64,000 nucleotides of DNA from an uncultured Thalassolituus sp. (GTDB lineage: Bacteria; Pseudomonadota; Gammaproteobacteria; Pseudomonadales; Oceanobacteraceae): contig CAJXUK010000011.1 in NCBI GenBank assembly GCA_913061435.1, positions 1 through 64,000 of the forward strand, given 5' to 3'. Below are positions 55,520-64,000 of the stretch, in pieces. Position 1 is the stretch's first letter, and every line of letters starts with the position of its first letter. The position numbers were made by a program, and so were the translations under genes. The notes below the pieces were generated by a model. That model made no database searches, had not been told where the DNA came from, and saw only the letters and a list, made by a program, of their open reading frames with translations.

Positions 55520-57280
55520 TTATTCGTTTAAACATACTTCTGTTATCGAGAAATCAGTTTCTGACCCTGTGTCTATTTGCGTATATTCTTGTGTTGATAA
55601 ATGCGACTCTTTGATTAAATAACCAGGTCGCTCATGGGTTAATAAAACAGACATTTTAGCGCGCAACCAAGGCTGAATATTCTGCCAAATTCTCTCAGCC
55701 ATTTTTTCATCTACGCCATTAAAGGGTTCGTCTAAAATTATTAATTGTGGATTTCTCAGTAGTAAGCGAGCCAGGCTAATGCGTCGTGCTTGGCCGCCCG
55801 ATATCTTACTGCCTGCCTCGCCCAACCAAGTATTCAGCCCCTGAGGTAGTGCATTAGCCCAGTCAAATAATTCGACAAGTTTCAGTGCCTTCCAAATATC
55901 ATCTTCTGTTACGTCTGCTAAACCAATGCTGAGGTTGTAGCCTAATGTACCAGCAAGAACGACATTTTTTTGCTCTAAATAAACAAGGTTGCCATACCAA
56001 TGAGGCCGTGAAATATCTTCTATTTTCAGCTGTTTGTTTATCGTTATGTTGTTTGTGGCTAGGTTGTTTATAGATAAGTTACTCGGGTCGTCGCTGCCGG
56101 TATCGTTAGCTTGTTCACTGCCGATGAGTAACTGAGCAACAGTAGATTTTCCAGACCCTGAGCGCCCCTGTAAATTGACTAAAGTATTTTTAGCCAAAGA
56201 AAAAACTAAGGGAGAGTGTTGGCTGACAGCAATTCTTTTATTCGCGTAAATTTCAATATCAATGTTGTTAATGTCGTCAATGATGGTTTTTGTGATTACA
56301 GGCTTTGAAGCAACAGACTCGGCAAGTGATGTTAAGCGATTAGCAGAAAACGAAGTATTTCCCCAGCGATTGAATTGAGAAGGAACCATCTGTAAAAGTT
56401 CTGATAACCCCAAAAACATCATCACAATCATAATGGCAATGCCACCACTGATAAGCCCTGAATTAACCGCCATTAACGTTGCGCAAATAAGCGCCATAAT
56501 GATGAGCCCTAACACAAGATCCAGCAAAAGTTGAATGTTTGCCACGCTCGTATTGAGAGTATTTTGTGCGCGATAAAAATCATCCAGCGTGGTTAAAATT
56601 TGTTGCTCGTGATCTTGCATTAAATCATGAGACTGTAACTCGTAAGCACCTTGTAAGTGTTCAATCACATCGCTGCGGCAGGCATTCAATAAACTAGCCG
56701 AGAGTGACCCAAATTGCTTGGTTCTTTTAATAGTAATGCGGATACTGGCAAACAAACACAGCAGCAAGGCGCCGCCTAAATAAAGTGCGAGATCAAACCA
56801 AAAAAAACTAAGAAATAACGACAACGTAATGATAGAAAGTGCGGCAACAATGGGAGGGATAATATAACTCAATAAAATAGTGTCTAAAGCGTCTAAATCG
56901 GATGTTAGCTTTCCTAGCCATTCGCTATCTGAAGTTGCCCTAAGTTGCTTGCTCGATAAGTTCGTCAAACCTTTAAAAAGGGTTAAGCGATAGGTAGAGA
57001 TTAACCGTAAAATAGAATCATGGTTATAAATTCGTTCTACATATCGCCCAACAGTGCGGCTAAGGGCAAAAAAACGAATGCCAGAGCCGGGCATATACAT
57101 ATCAAATACCACCACTAGGCCGGCACTAATGGCTAAGCCAGTAAGCGCTGTTGCGGTAATAAACCAGCCGGACAGCATCAATAAGGCAACACCCGATAGA
57201 GCGGTTACAAAAGCCCAAAAAATACCAATGTATAAACGTTTACCTTGGCTTTTTGTAATTAAGTTAAACCAATATTTCAT
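55520..57280 (-). CDS. cydC: ABC exporter subunit CydC
   Basis: Half of the CydDC exporter of cysteine/glutathione to the periplasm, needed for cytochrome bd assembly. The N-terminal membrane domain shows LSGVALLMLSGWFITATALTG typical of CydC. The ATPase has Walker A LQGRSGSGKST, signature GSKISGGQARRISLARLL and Walker B QLIILDEPFNGVD. At 586 residues it is about normal. It is last in the - strand cydABDC order. Confidence 0.92.
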   Translation of the reverse strand: MKYWFNLITKSQGKRLYIGIFWAFVTALSGVALLMLSGWFITATALTGLAISAGLVVVFDMYMPGSGIRFFALSRTVGRYVERIYNHDSILRLISTYRLTLFKGLTNLSSKQLRATSDSEWLGKLTSDLDALDTILLSYIIPPIVAALSIITLSLFLSFFWFDLALYLGGALLLCLFASIRITIKRTKQFGSLSASLLNACRSDVIEHLQGAYELQSHDLMQDHEQQILTTLDDFYRAQNTLNTSVANIQLLLDLVLGLIIMALICATLMAVNSGLISGGIAIMIVMMFLGLSELLQMVPSQFNRWGNTSFSANRLTSLAESVASKPVITKTIIDDINNIDIEIYANKRIAVSQHSPLVFSLAKNTLVNLQGRSGSGKSTVAQLLIGSEQANDTGSDDPSNLSINNLATNNITINKQLKIEDISRPHWYGNLVYLEQKNVVLAGTLGYNLSIGLADVTEDDIWKALKLVELFDWANALPQGLNTWLGEAGSKISGGQARRISLARLLLRNPQLIILDEPFNGVDEKMAERIWQNIQPWLRAKMSVLLTHERPGYLIKESHLSTQEYTQIDTGSETDFSITEVCLNE

Positions 57281-57337
57281 TGTTAATTTTTTATACCGTG
57301 CCCATATTTGAATGATAGGCCCTGTTATTTTTTTGCA

Positions 57338-59029
57338 TTAATAGGCATTGTTTTTTGCATTAATAGGCATCGTTAAGTGCAAGTCGCAAACATCGATCAA
57401 TAACGGATCATGGCTAGCAATAAGCAGAATACGCTTAGACTTTAAAGCAGTTAAGGCTTTATAAATTAATTGCCTACTCTTTAAGTCGAGCTGTGCAGTC
57501 GGCTCATCAAAAATAATTACAGGACTTGGATTGAGTAATATTCTCGTAAAGGCCATGCGTTGCATCTGACCACCCGATAGCCCTTGGCCATGCTCGCCCA
57601 CTAGAGTTTCTAAGCCGAAGCGATTTACCCCAAGCTCATCCAGCAACCCTAATTGATCCAGTGCGTTTTCCATTTCTGATTTTGACGAAAGAGGTGCCAG
57701 TGATTTTAAATTTTCATAAATACTATTATTTTTAATCCAAGGCTTTTGTGGCAAGTAGGCGATTGAACTGTGGCTATTAGGTTTAAGTTTTACCGAACCG
57801 CCAAGAGCAGGAATAAAATTCGCAATAGTATTTAGCAGTGTTGTTTTTCCTGAGCCAGAGTCACCAGAAATCACAACCATTGTGCCTGGATTAATAGTTA
57901 GGTTTAAAGGAGGAGACAGAGGGGTGTCAAAACCCACTACAAGATCCTCTATAACCAACTGTTGTTGTTCTTGAGCATCGGCGCATGCTGGTGGGTTTTG
58001 TTTGGGTGTAAAAGTTTGCGGTGTTAAAGACTCTACCAGATTATTGGCAGCGCCAAGTGCAGAGGCTCGATCGTGGTAATACTGAGATAATGTTCGCAAA
58101 GGCTGAAAAAACTCGGGTGCAAGAATTAAAATAGTTAGGCCAGAAAATAATGAAAGGCTATCGGCTGGCCCCCAAGTAATTGCGCCGTACAGAGAGAAGC
58201 CAATATAAATTGCCAGTGATGCAATAGCCACACTAGTAAAAAACTCCAACACGGTTGATGATAAAAATGCGACCTTTAAGGTTTTCATAATCACATGTCG
58301 ATAGCGTTCACTGTTGTATTCCACCTCCTCAAAAATCTCGTCTTTTGCTCCCAATAATAAAATATTAGAAAGGTTAGAAACGCGATCTAAAAAGTGCCCA
58401 GCTAAACGTTGTCTAAGAGTGGAATATTTTTGATTCAGTGATTCTGCTCCCATCCCCACTAAAATCATAAATAAAGGTATTAAGGGAGCCGAAATAAGTA
58501 ACAGCAAGGCACACAGCCAATTAAATACAGCTATGGCAGATAAAATTAATAAGGGTGAAATAATGGCCAAGGCTTGCTGGGGCCAATACTTAGAAAAATA
58601 ACCATCCATTGCTTCAACTTCTTCTATAAATTGAGAAGCAAAGGCACCTGAGGAGGTGTTTTTTAATGCCACGGGGCTGGAAGAGCGCCAGTGAGCAAGC
58701 ATGGTATTACGAATGCTTTTACGAATATTAAGGCTGGCTTTTTGTGAAAATAAAGTTTGTAAACGAGTAAGAAATACTCGCCCAATAATACAACCTAACA
58801 GTACTGTTAAAAGTATTAACTGACTTGAAAGAGGTTGCTTATTAACAATAACGTCTTGTGCAATATAAACAAAAGACACCCATTGAAAAATCAATAAAAG
58901 AGTTGATAAAGCCCCTGCAATAACAGATGCTCGAAGTGCTGTTTTTTCTTGCGCAATGTATTGGTTTAAAAATAAACGGCCTGTCAGCTGTTTAGAACTG
59001 CCAGGCTGTTTTACAAGGTGGCTAATCAT
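57338..59029 (-). CDS. cydD: ABC exporter subunit CydD
   Basis: Partner of CydC. The membrane domain (about 30-320) has FQWVSFVYIAQDVI early and DRVSNLSNILLLGAKDE in the middle. The ATPase has Walker A ISGDSGSGKTT, signature GQGLSGGQMQRMAFTRILL and Walker B VIIFDEPTAQLD. Its 563 residues fit CydD. The ATG is four bases from the cydB stop, so it is part of the oxidase operon. Confidence 0.92.
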   Translation of the reverse strand: MISHLVKQPGSSKQLTGRLFLNQYIAQEKTALRASVIAGALSTLLLIFQWVSFVYIAQDVIVNKQPLSSQLILLTVLLGCIIGRVFLTRLQTLFSQKASLNIRKSIRNTMLAHWRSSSPVALKNTSSGAFASQFIEEVEAMDGYFSKYWPQQALAIISPLLILSAIAVFNWLCALLLLISAPLIPLFMILVGMGAESLNQKYSTLRQRLAGHFLDRVSNLSNILLLGAKDEIFEEVEYNSERYRHVIMKTLKVAFLSSTVLEFFTSVAIASLAIYIGFSLYGAITWGPADSLSLFSGLTILILAPEFFQPLRTLSQYYHDRASALGAANNLVESLTPQTFTPKQNPPACADAQEQQQLVIEDLVVGFDTPLSPPLNLTINPGTMVVISGDSGSGKTTLLNTIANFIPALGGSVKLKPNSHSSIAYLPQKPWIKNNSIYENLKSLAPLSSKSEMENALDQLGLLDELGVNRFGLETLVGEHGQGLSGGQMQRMAFTRILLNPSPVIIFDEPTAQLDLKSRQLIYKALTALKSKRILLIASHDPLLIDVCDLHLTMPINAKNNAY

Positions 59030-59033
59030 AAAC

Positions 59034-60035
59034 TTAGTGGTAGCCGCCTTGTTTCACTTTGCCTCGAAATACCCAGTATGACCAACTGGTATAACCAAGA
59101 ATGATGGGAATAACAAATAAGAAACCCAGCAACAAGAACAACTGCGAATTAGTCGACGAAGCAGCATCCCAAATGGTGAACTTAGGAGGCACAATATAGG
59201 GCCATTTACTTGCAGCTAATGCCAAATAACTGAATAAGAAAACTCCCATACTTGCAATAAAAGGCACGCCTTCAGAACGCTTTTTAACAGCACGCACTAC
59301 CGTTAACGCACACAGCAGAACCAGAGCAGGTAAGATCCAAATAATACTTAAATTATCGAACCATCTTTCTTTTACGAATTCATCTACAAACGGTGTGTAA
59401 ATGCCAATAATTGCAAACACAACCAGCAAGCCTGCCAGTAACTTAGGCGCTAAATTATAAGCCCATTCTTGCAAGGCACCTTCAGACTTTAAAATTAACC
59501 AAGTGCAGCCCAGCAAAGCATAACCCGATACCAATCCAAGGCCAGTGATAACAGTGAAAGGCGTTAACCAATCCAGCGCGCCGCCAGAATAAGCAAAGCC
59601 TTCTGTTTCAAAACCTTGGATATAAGCGCCCACAACGGCCCCTTGTGCAAAGGCAGCAACAGTAGAGCCGCCAGCAAAAGCCCAGTTCCATAGGTATTTA
59701 GACTGGTTTGCTTTAAAGCGAAATTCAAAGGCAATGCCTCTAAAGATTAAGCCGGCAAGTAGTAAAAACACACCAATGTACAAGGCCGGTAAAAACACCG
59801 CGTAAACTAAGGGAAAAGCCGCCAGTAAACCTGCACCGCCTAAAACAAGCCAAGTGCCGTTACCATCCCACACGGGAGCAACTGAATTCATCATAGTGTC
59901 GCGAGATTCTTCATCTGGCGCAAAAGGGAATAAAATTCCTTGGCCAAGAACAAAACCATCCATGAGGACATACATCATAATGCCAAAGCCAATAATGAAC
60001 GCCCAGATTAACGTTAGATCGAATGTTGGTTCCAT
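59034..60035 (-). CDS. cydB: Cytochrome bd-type quinol oxidase subunit II (CydB/CioB)
   Basis: Membrane subunit of a bd-type quinol oxidase that reduces oxygen without copper. Conserved N-terminal YVLMDGFVLGQGILFPFAPD-type sequence (YVLMDGFVLGQG) and PVWDGNGTWLVLGGAGLLAAFP are present. The 333 residues are shorter than Escherichia coli CydB and match CioB. Two bases separate it from cydA. Confidence 0.94.
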   Translation of the reverse strand: MEPTFDLTLIWAFIIGFGIMMYVLMDGFVLGQGILFPFAPDEESRDTMMNSVAPVWDGNGTWLVLGGAGLLAAFPLVYAVFLPALYIGVFLLLAGLIFRGIAFEFRFKANQSKYLWNWAFAGGSTVAAFAQGAVVGAYIQGFETEGFAYSGGALDWLTPFTVITGLGLVSGYALLGCTWLILKSEGALQEWAYNLAPKLLAGLLVVFAIIGIYTPFVDEFVKERWFDNLSIIWILPALVLLCALTVVRAVKKRSEGVPFIASMGVFLFSYLALAASKWPYIVPPKFTIWDAASSTNSQLFLLLGFLFVIPIILGYTSWSYWVFRGKVKQGGYH

Positions 60036-60037
60036 GA

Positions 60038-61435
60038 TTAAACTTCCTCATCAATGGCAGCATGCGCCGCTGAAAATGGTCTTTTAGGACGTTCAAATTC
60101 ATCCAGTTCGTGTGGTTCGTTGGCTGTTTCTAAGCCACCTCTAAACACCTTCAAGAGATAATAAATACCCGCACTGAACACTGCGGCATACACAACGACA
60201 TAACCTATAAGAGTAAATAGAGCCATACCGCCGGTTAGTGAAGGTGTTAATCCTTGTGCGTGTGTCATTTGATTATAAATTAACCAAGGTGCACGCCCTG
60301 TTTCGGTTACAACCCAACCCGCTAATACAGCAATAAAAGGAGAAATACTCATAAAGCGTAAGCCGTTTAAAAATACTGGTGATTTAAAGTAGCGGCCACC
60401 AGGTCGTAAAAATAAACCCCACAGTGCAAATACAATCATAAGCAGCCCAAGGCCAACCATGATTCTAAACGACCAAAATACAATAAATACTGGTGGCTGT
60501 TCTTCAACAGATACTTCTTTAAGCCCTTTTAATTCGCCATCCCAGTCGTGAGTTAAAATAAGGCTAGCTACTTTAGGAATGCCAATTTCAAAGTGGTTGG
60601 TTTGAGCGTCTTGGTCAGGGATTGCGAATAACAACAGAGGAACCCCTGTGCTTGTTTCCCAGTGACCTTCCATGGCGGCTACTTTCATTGGCTGATGCTT
60701 TAAAGTATTCAAACCATGATAGTCCCCCACAATCGTTTGCGCGGGTGCCAATATTAGTAAAAACCAAAGAGAAACAGATAAGGCTTTTTTATTGGCTTCC
60801 AGTTCGCGTTTTTGCAAAATAAACCATGCGCTTACCCCAGCAACCACCAAAGCTGCCGTTAAGAAAGAGGCCAGCCCCATGTGTAAAAAACGGTAGCCAA
60901 AAGAGGCAGTAAATAACGCATCAGACCACGATTTAACGTAGTACATGCCGTCAATTAACTCTAAACCATCTGGGGTTTGCATTAATGAGTTAGCTGATAA
61001 AATCCAGAAAGAGGAAATAAAGGTACCGGAGGCCACCATAATAGCTGCAAATAAGTGTGCGCCCTTGGGCACTTTATCGCGACCAAATAGTAAAACACCT
61101 AAGAATGTCGCCTCTAAGAAAAACGCTGTGATGACTTCATAGCTGAGAACGGGCCCTAAAAAGTTAGCCGTGGCATAAGAAAAATTACTCCAGTTGGTAC
61201 CAAACTGGAACGACATAACAATCCCAGATACAACACCAATCCCAAACACAACAGCAAACACTTGTGTCCAGAATTTAGAGAGACGCAACCATATTGGGTT
61301 GCCTGTTTTAAAGTGTAATGCTTCAAAGCCGGCAATAGTACTTGCTAACCCGATGGTAAACACCGGAAATATGGCATGAAAACAGACGACAAATGCGAAC
61401 TGTATTCTAGAGAGGATAAGCGGATCTAATTCCAT
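60038..61435 (-). CDS. cydA: Cytochrome bd-type quinol oxidase subunit I, short Q-loop (CioA-like)
   Basis: Heme-carrying subunit that oxidises quinol. Axial His H20 lies in FAFVVCFHAIFPVF; the Q-loop begins near GDYHGLNTLKHQPMKVAAMEGHWET. The loop after HDWDGELKGLKEV is short and leads directly to FRIMVGLG, unlike the long Q-loop of Escherichia coli CydA. That, with 465 residues and GWVVTETGRAPW, indicates the cyanide-insensitive (CIO) subgroup. Operon order cydA-cydB-cydD-cydC. Confidence 0.92.
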   Translation of the reverse strand: MELDPLILSRIQFAFVVCFHAIFPVFTIGLASTIAGFEALHFKTGNPIWLRLSKFWTQVFAVVFGIGVVSGIVMSFQFGTNWSNFSYATANFLGPVLSYEVITAFFLEATFLGVLLFGRDKVPKGAHLFAAIMVASGTFISSFWILSANSLMQTPDGLELIDGMYYVKSWSDALFTASFGYRFLHMGLASFLTAALVVAGVSAWFILQKRELEANKKALSVSLWFLLILAPAQTIVGDYHGLNTLKHQPMKVAAMEGHWETSTGVPLLLFAIPDQDAQTNHFEIGIPKVASLILTHDWDGELKGLKEVSVEEQPPVFIVFWSFRIMVGLGLLMIVFALWGLFLRPGGRYFKSPVFLNGLRFMSISPFIAVLAGWVVTETGRAPWLIYNQMTHAQGLTPSLTGGMALFTLIGYVVVYAAVFSAGIYYLLKVFRGGLETANEPHELDEFERPKRPFSAAHAAIDEEV

Positions 61436-61482
61436 ATTGAGACCTATTAAGTAATGTTAAGGTATTACACCGTTAATGACAC

Positions 61483-61496
61483 TTGATAAGCATAAA
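61483..61496 (-). promoter_or_regulatory. FNR/Anr-like site upstream of cydA
   Basis: TTGAT-N4-ATAAA on the + strand matches 8 of 10 positions of TTGAT-N4-ATCAA. It is about 50 bases before the cydA ATG, a reasonable place for oxygen control of the oxidase. Confidence 0.35.
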
Positions 61497-61609
61497 TCAG
61501 TCCACTTTTGAGAAATAACTCATTTAAAGTATAAGCTGTACCCAGAAATCTTTATGAGTATTTGATATTTAAAAATAAAATCTTATAAATATCAGTAGCT
61601 TGAATTAGA

Positions 61610-61674
61610 TTTTGGCTAAATAATCATGCCAGTAATAATTGTTTAAATTATAAATTAGTATGAATTAGCCAAAA
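61610..61674. repeat. Split inverted repeat upstream of cydA
   Basis: Perfect arms TTTTGGCTAA (61610-61619) and TTAGCCAAAA (61665-61674) are separated by 45 AT-rich bases that contain a smaller ATAATT/AATTAT repeat. Half-site spacing could suit looping by a regulator; otherwise it is a long AT hairpin. Confidence 0.45.
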
Positions 61675-61810
61675 AATATAAAGCTACTTTTGAGGAAAAT
61701 GGGTATGGGATAAAGCCTTTTATGACAAAAATGACAACTGCAATGCCACTTCTGTCTCAAGGCTTCTGATTGTAAAATGATCGCTGAATTGCACTAAGTA
61801 TTAATAAACG

Positions 61811-62182
<372 letters not shown>

Positions 62183-62365
62183 TTAAAATACGTTGGCTTA
62201 AAAATAGTGTCTTAAAAATAATGGCATAAAGATAGTAGCAAATATCATCATACCTCGTGTTTTAAAAAATGCACCGCTAAAAACTCAATGCTGTCTGATC
62301 AGGTGTGATCTATAATCGGCTCGGTATCAGATAGACGTTTTTCAATCGAACACTAGGAAATAACA

Positions 62366-64000
62366 ATGGCAGCTTGGCAGTTTTGGATGGATCGTGGGGG
62401 CACGTTTACCGACATCGTAGCGAAAAAGCCAGACGGTAGTTTGGTCACACATAAACTGTTATCGGAAAACCCCGCTCATTATAAAGACGCTGCTATTCAC
62501 GGTATTAGAGAGCTGCTGCAACTTGAAGATGGGCAGCCGTTGCCGGTCGAGTTAATCGATGAAGTGAAAATGGGTACCACGGTAGCGACCAATGCGTTAT
62601 TAGAGCGTAAAGGTGAACCTACTTTATTAGTTACCAGCCATGGCTTGGGCGATATTTTAAAAATAGGTTATCAGACTCGGCCTGATATTTTTGCCCTCGA
62701 TATTCGATTGCCAGAGCAGTTGTATGTTGGGGTTGAGGAAGCTAGTGAGCGCTTACTGGCTGATGGCACGGTTGATTTGCCCTTTGACGAAGAAGGCCTA
62801 GCGGTGCGGTTAATTGAGTGGCGTAAGCAGGGCATTGAGTCGATTGCCATTGCTTTTGCGCATGGTTATCGTTTTCCAGAACATGAAAAAGCCGCAGGAC
62901 GTTTAGCCCGTGAGTTGGGCTTTAAGCAAGTTTCGCTCAGTCATGAAGTTAGCCCGTTAGTTAAACTGGTGCCGCGGGGTGATACCACGGTAGTGGACGC
63001 TTACTTATCGCCGATTTTAAGACGCTATGTTGAGCAGGTCGATAGCCAGCTTTCTGCTTCTGATAAAACGGTTTCAGTAAATACTTCTTCTATAAGTACT
63101 TCTTTTACAAAGACGTCTATTGCAAGGAAAGTCCCGCTGTATTTTATGCAATCCAACGGCGGCTTGGTCGATGCGCATAAATTCCGTGGCAAAGATGCCA
63201 TTTTGTCCGGCCCCGCTGGTGGCGTTGTTGGTATGGTTGAAACCGCCTGTAATGATGGCTATGAACGCATCATAGGTTTTGATATGGGTGGTACTTCAAC
63301 CGATGTTGCGCATTTTAATGCCGATCAATTTTCCAGTTCTGACAATACCCAAAATCCTATTCGCGAATACGAACGCGAGTTTGAAACTCAAGTAGCCGGT
63401 GTGCGTTTGCGTGCGCCTATGATGAATATTCATACCGTGGCCGCGGGTGGCGGTTCGATTGTTAAATTCTCTGACGGTCGATTTCAAGTCGGCCCCGAAA
63501 GTGCAGGGGCGTTTCCTGGGCCTGCCTGTTATCGCAATGGCGGCCCATTAACCATTACCGATTGCAATGTGTTATTGGGCAAGGTGAAAGCGGAGTATTT
63601 CCCACAGTGTTTTGGCCCACAGCGTAATCAAGAATTGGATTTTGAGGGTGTTAAGCATCAGTTTGAAGCATTAGCCAAAAGCATTAATCAAGAAACCGGT
63701 TTGCATTACAGCGCAGCAGAAATTGCTCAAGGCTTTTTAACCATTGCCATTGAAAACATGGCCAATGCGGTAAAGAAAATTTCTTTGCAGCGTGGCTATG
63801 ACGTAAGTAATTATGTGCTGAATGCGTTTGGCGGGGCAGGTGCGCAACATGCGTGTTTAGTGGCTGAAGCGTTGGGCATGAAACAAGTCTATTTGCACCC
63901 GTTCGCTGGGGTATTATCGGCTTATGGTATTGGTTTAGCGAATGAACGTTGGTTGGGCGAGCAGTCGTTGCAAATTACCTTAAATAGCTTGGATGCTCGC
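62366..64000 (+). CDS. 5-oxoprolinase / hydantoinase family protein, 5' part (partial)
   Basis: Open from ATG 62366 (AGGAAA eight bases upstream) to the window edge, 545 codons with no stop. The N-terminal HyuA-type ATPase fold starts FWMDRGGTFTDIVAKKPDG; TTVATNALLERKGEPT, SNGGLVDAHKFRGKDAILSGPAGG (split) and GFDMGGTSTDVAHF follow. These resemble ATP-dependent 5-oxoprolinase, which opens 5-oxoproline to glutamate. Complete fused enzymes are about 1200 residues. A Ser/Thr-rich insert (about residues 231-253) is unusual. HyuA alone cannot be excluded without the 3' end. Confidence 0.88.
   Translation, partial: MAAWQFWMDRGGTFTDIVAKKPDGSLVTHKLLSENPAHYKDAAIHGIRELLQLEDGQPLPVELIDEVKMGTTVATNALLERKGEPTLLVTSHGLGDILKIGYQTRPDIFALDIRLPEQLYVGVEEASERLLADGTVDLPFDEEGLAVRLIEWRKQGIESIAIAFAHGYRFPEHEKAAGRLARELGFKQVSLSHEVSPLVKLVPRGDTTVVDAYLSPILRRYVEQVDSQLSASDKTVSVNTSSISTSFTKTSIARKVPLYFMQSNGGLVDAHKFRGKDAILSGPAGGVVGMVETACNDGYERIIGFDMGGTSTDVAHFNADQFSSSDNTQNPIREYEREFETQVAGVRLRAPMMNIHTVAAGGGSIVKFSDGRFQVGPESAGAFPGPACYRNGGPLTITDCNVLLGKVKAEYFPQCFGPQRNQELDFEGVKHQFEALAKSINQETGLHYSAAEIAQGFLTIAIENMANAVKKISLQRGYDVSNYVLNAFGGAGAQHACLVAEALGMKQVYLHPFAGVLSAYGIGLANERWLGEQSLQITLNSLDAR

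Larger units (their letters stand above)
61436..61810. other. cydA upstream region (375 bp)
   Basis: Very AT-rich and non-coding. It holds an FNR-like site near cydA (61483-61496) and a 10-base inverted repeat at 61610-61674. A sigma-54-like sequence on the - strand at 61733-61748 lacks the GC pair. No convincing terminator for the upstream HIT gene was seen, so some read-through is possible. Confidence 0.6.

Noticed and set aside
61733-61748. Sigma-54-like TGGCAT-N5-TTGTC on the - strand upstream of cydA
   Set aside because: It lacks the -12 GC pair and lies about 300 bases from cydA; attractive only because a sigma-54 activator is nearby.

Overview
The window is one chromosomal stretch of an AT-leaning, polarly flagellated, aerobic marine-type gammaproteobacterium. 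Gene order and protein sequences look most like Oceanospirillales (the Bermanella/Oleispira/Thalassolituus neighbourhood) or their Pseudomonas relatives. That placement is inference from gene content and order; no rRNA or tRNA gene was seen. No prophage, insertion sequence or CRISPR array was recognised, and most of the window is conserved core genome.

Region 1 (1-21.3 kb, all + strand) is a flagellar and chemotaxis supercluster. It runs fliK, fliLMNOPQR-flhB, flhA-flhF-fleN-fliA, cheY-cheZ-cheA-cheB, motC-motD, parC-parP, cheW and a DUF2802 gene. Genes are tightly packed and often overlap. Sigma-54 -24/-12 promoters can be read before fliK, fliL and flhA, matching the Pseudomonas-type FleQ/FleR hierarchy. 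FlhF, FleN, ParC and ParP together imply polar placement of both the flagellum and the chemosensory array. CheA and ParP both carry in-frame tandem repeats, and CheA carries three copies of a short acidic EFE-x-LLD motif.

Region 2 (21.3-27.4 kb, - strand) holds an outer-membrane-like hypothetical protein, a PrxQ peroxiredoxin, and class Ia ribonucleotide reductase (nrdA, nrdB) with a YfaE-like ferredoxin. The nrdA control region has two NrdR boxes 32 bp apart and a perfect DnaA box.

Region 3 (27.4-34.6 kb) holds an RstA/RstB-type two-component system with a terminator between the two genes and a probable ATT start for the kinase. It continues with metR, an Aer-like chemoreceptor, glpK and a small S4 RNA-binding protein.

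Region 4 (34.6-42.5 kb) holds a DUF2431 (BMT5-like) methyltransferase-fold protein with a C-terminal U1/matrin-type zinc finger next to a nested hairpin element. It also holds a class V aminotransferase, an RluA-family pseudouridine synthase, a DUF3108 protein, purN-purM, a DUF2066 protein and hda. A 53-bp nested palindrome lies upstream of purM.

Region 5 (42.5-53.9 kb) covers lipid metabolism (fatty acid desaturase, AraC-type regulator, acyl-CoA synthetase), a cNMP/CBS/DUF294 signalling protein paired with a DnaQ-like exonuclease, a BCCT osmolyte transporter, and argD-argF with a terminator-like hairpin in the argD leader.

Region 6 (54.2-64 kb) holds a sigma-54 activator with a Cys/His-rich sensor domain, facing a cydA-cydB-cydD-cydC operon. 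CydA has the short Q-loop of cyanide-insensitive oxidases. A HIT-family protein and the 5' part of a 5-oxoprolinase/hydantoinase gene running off the end complete the window.
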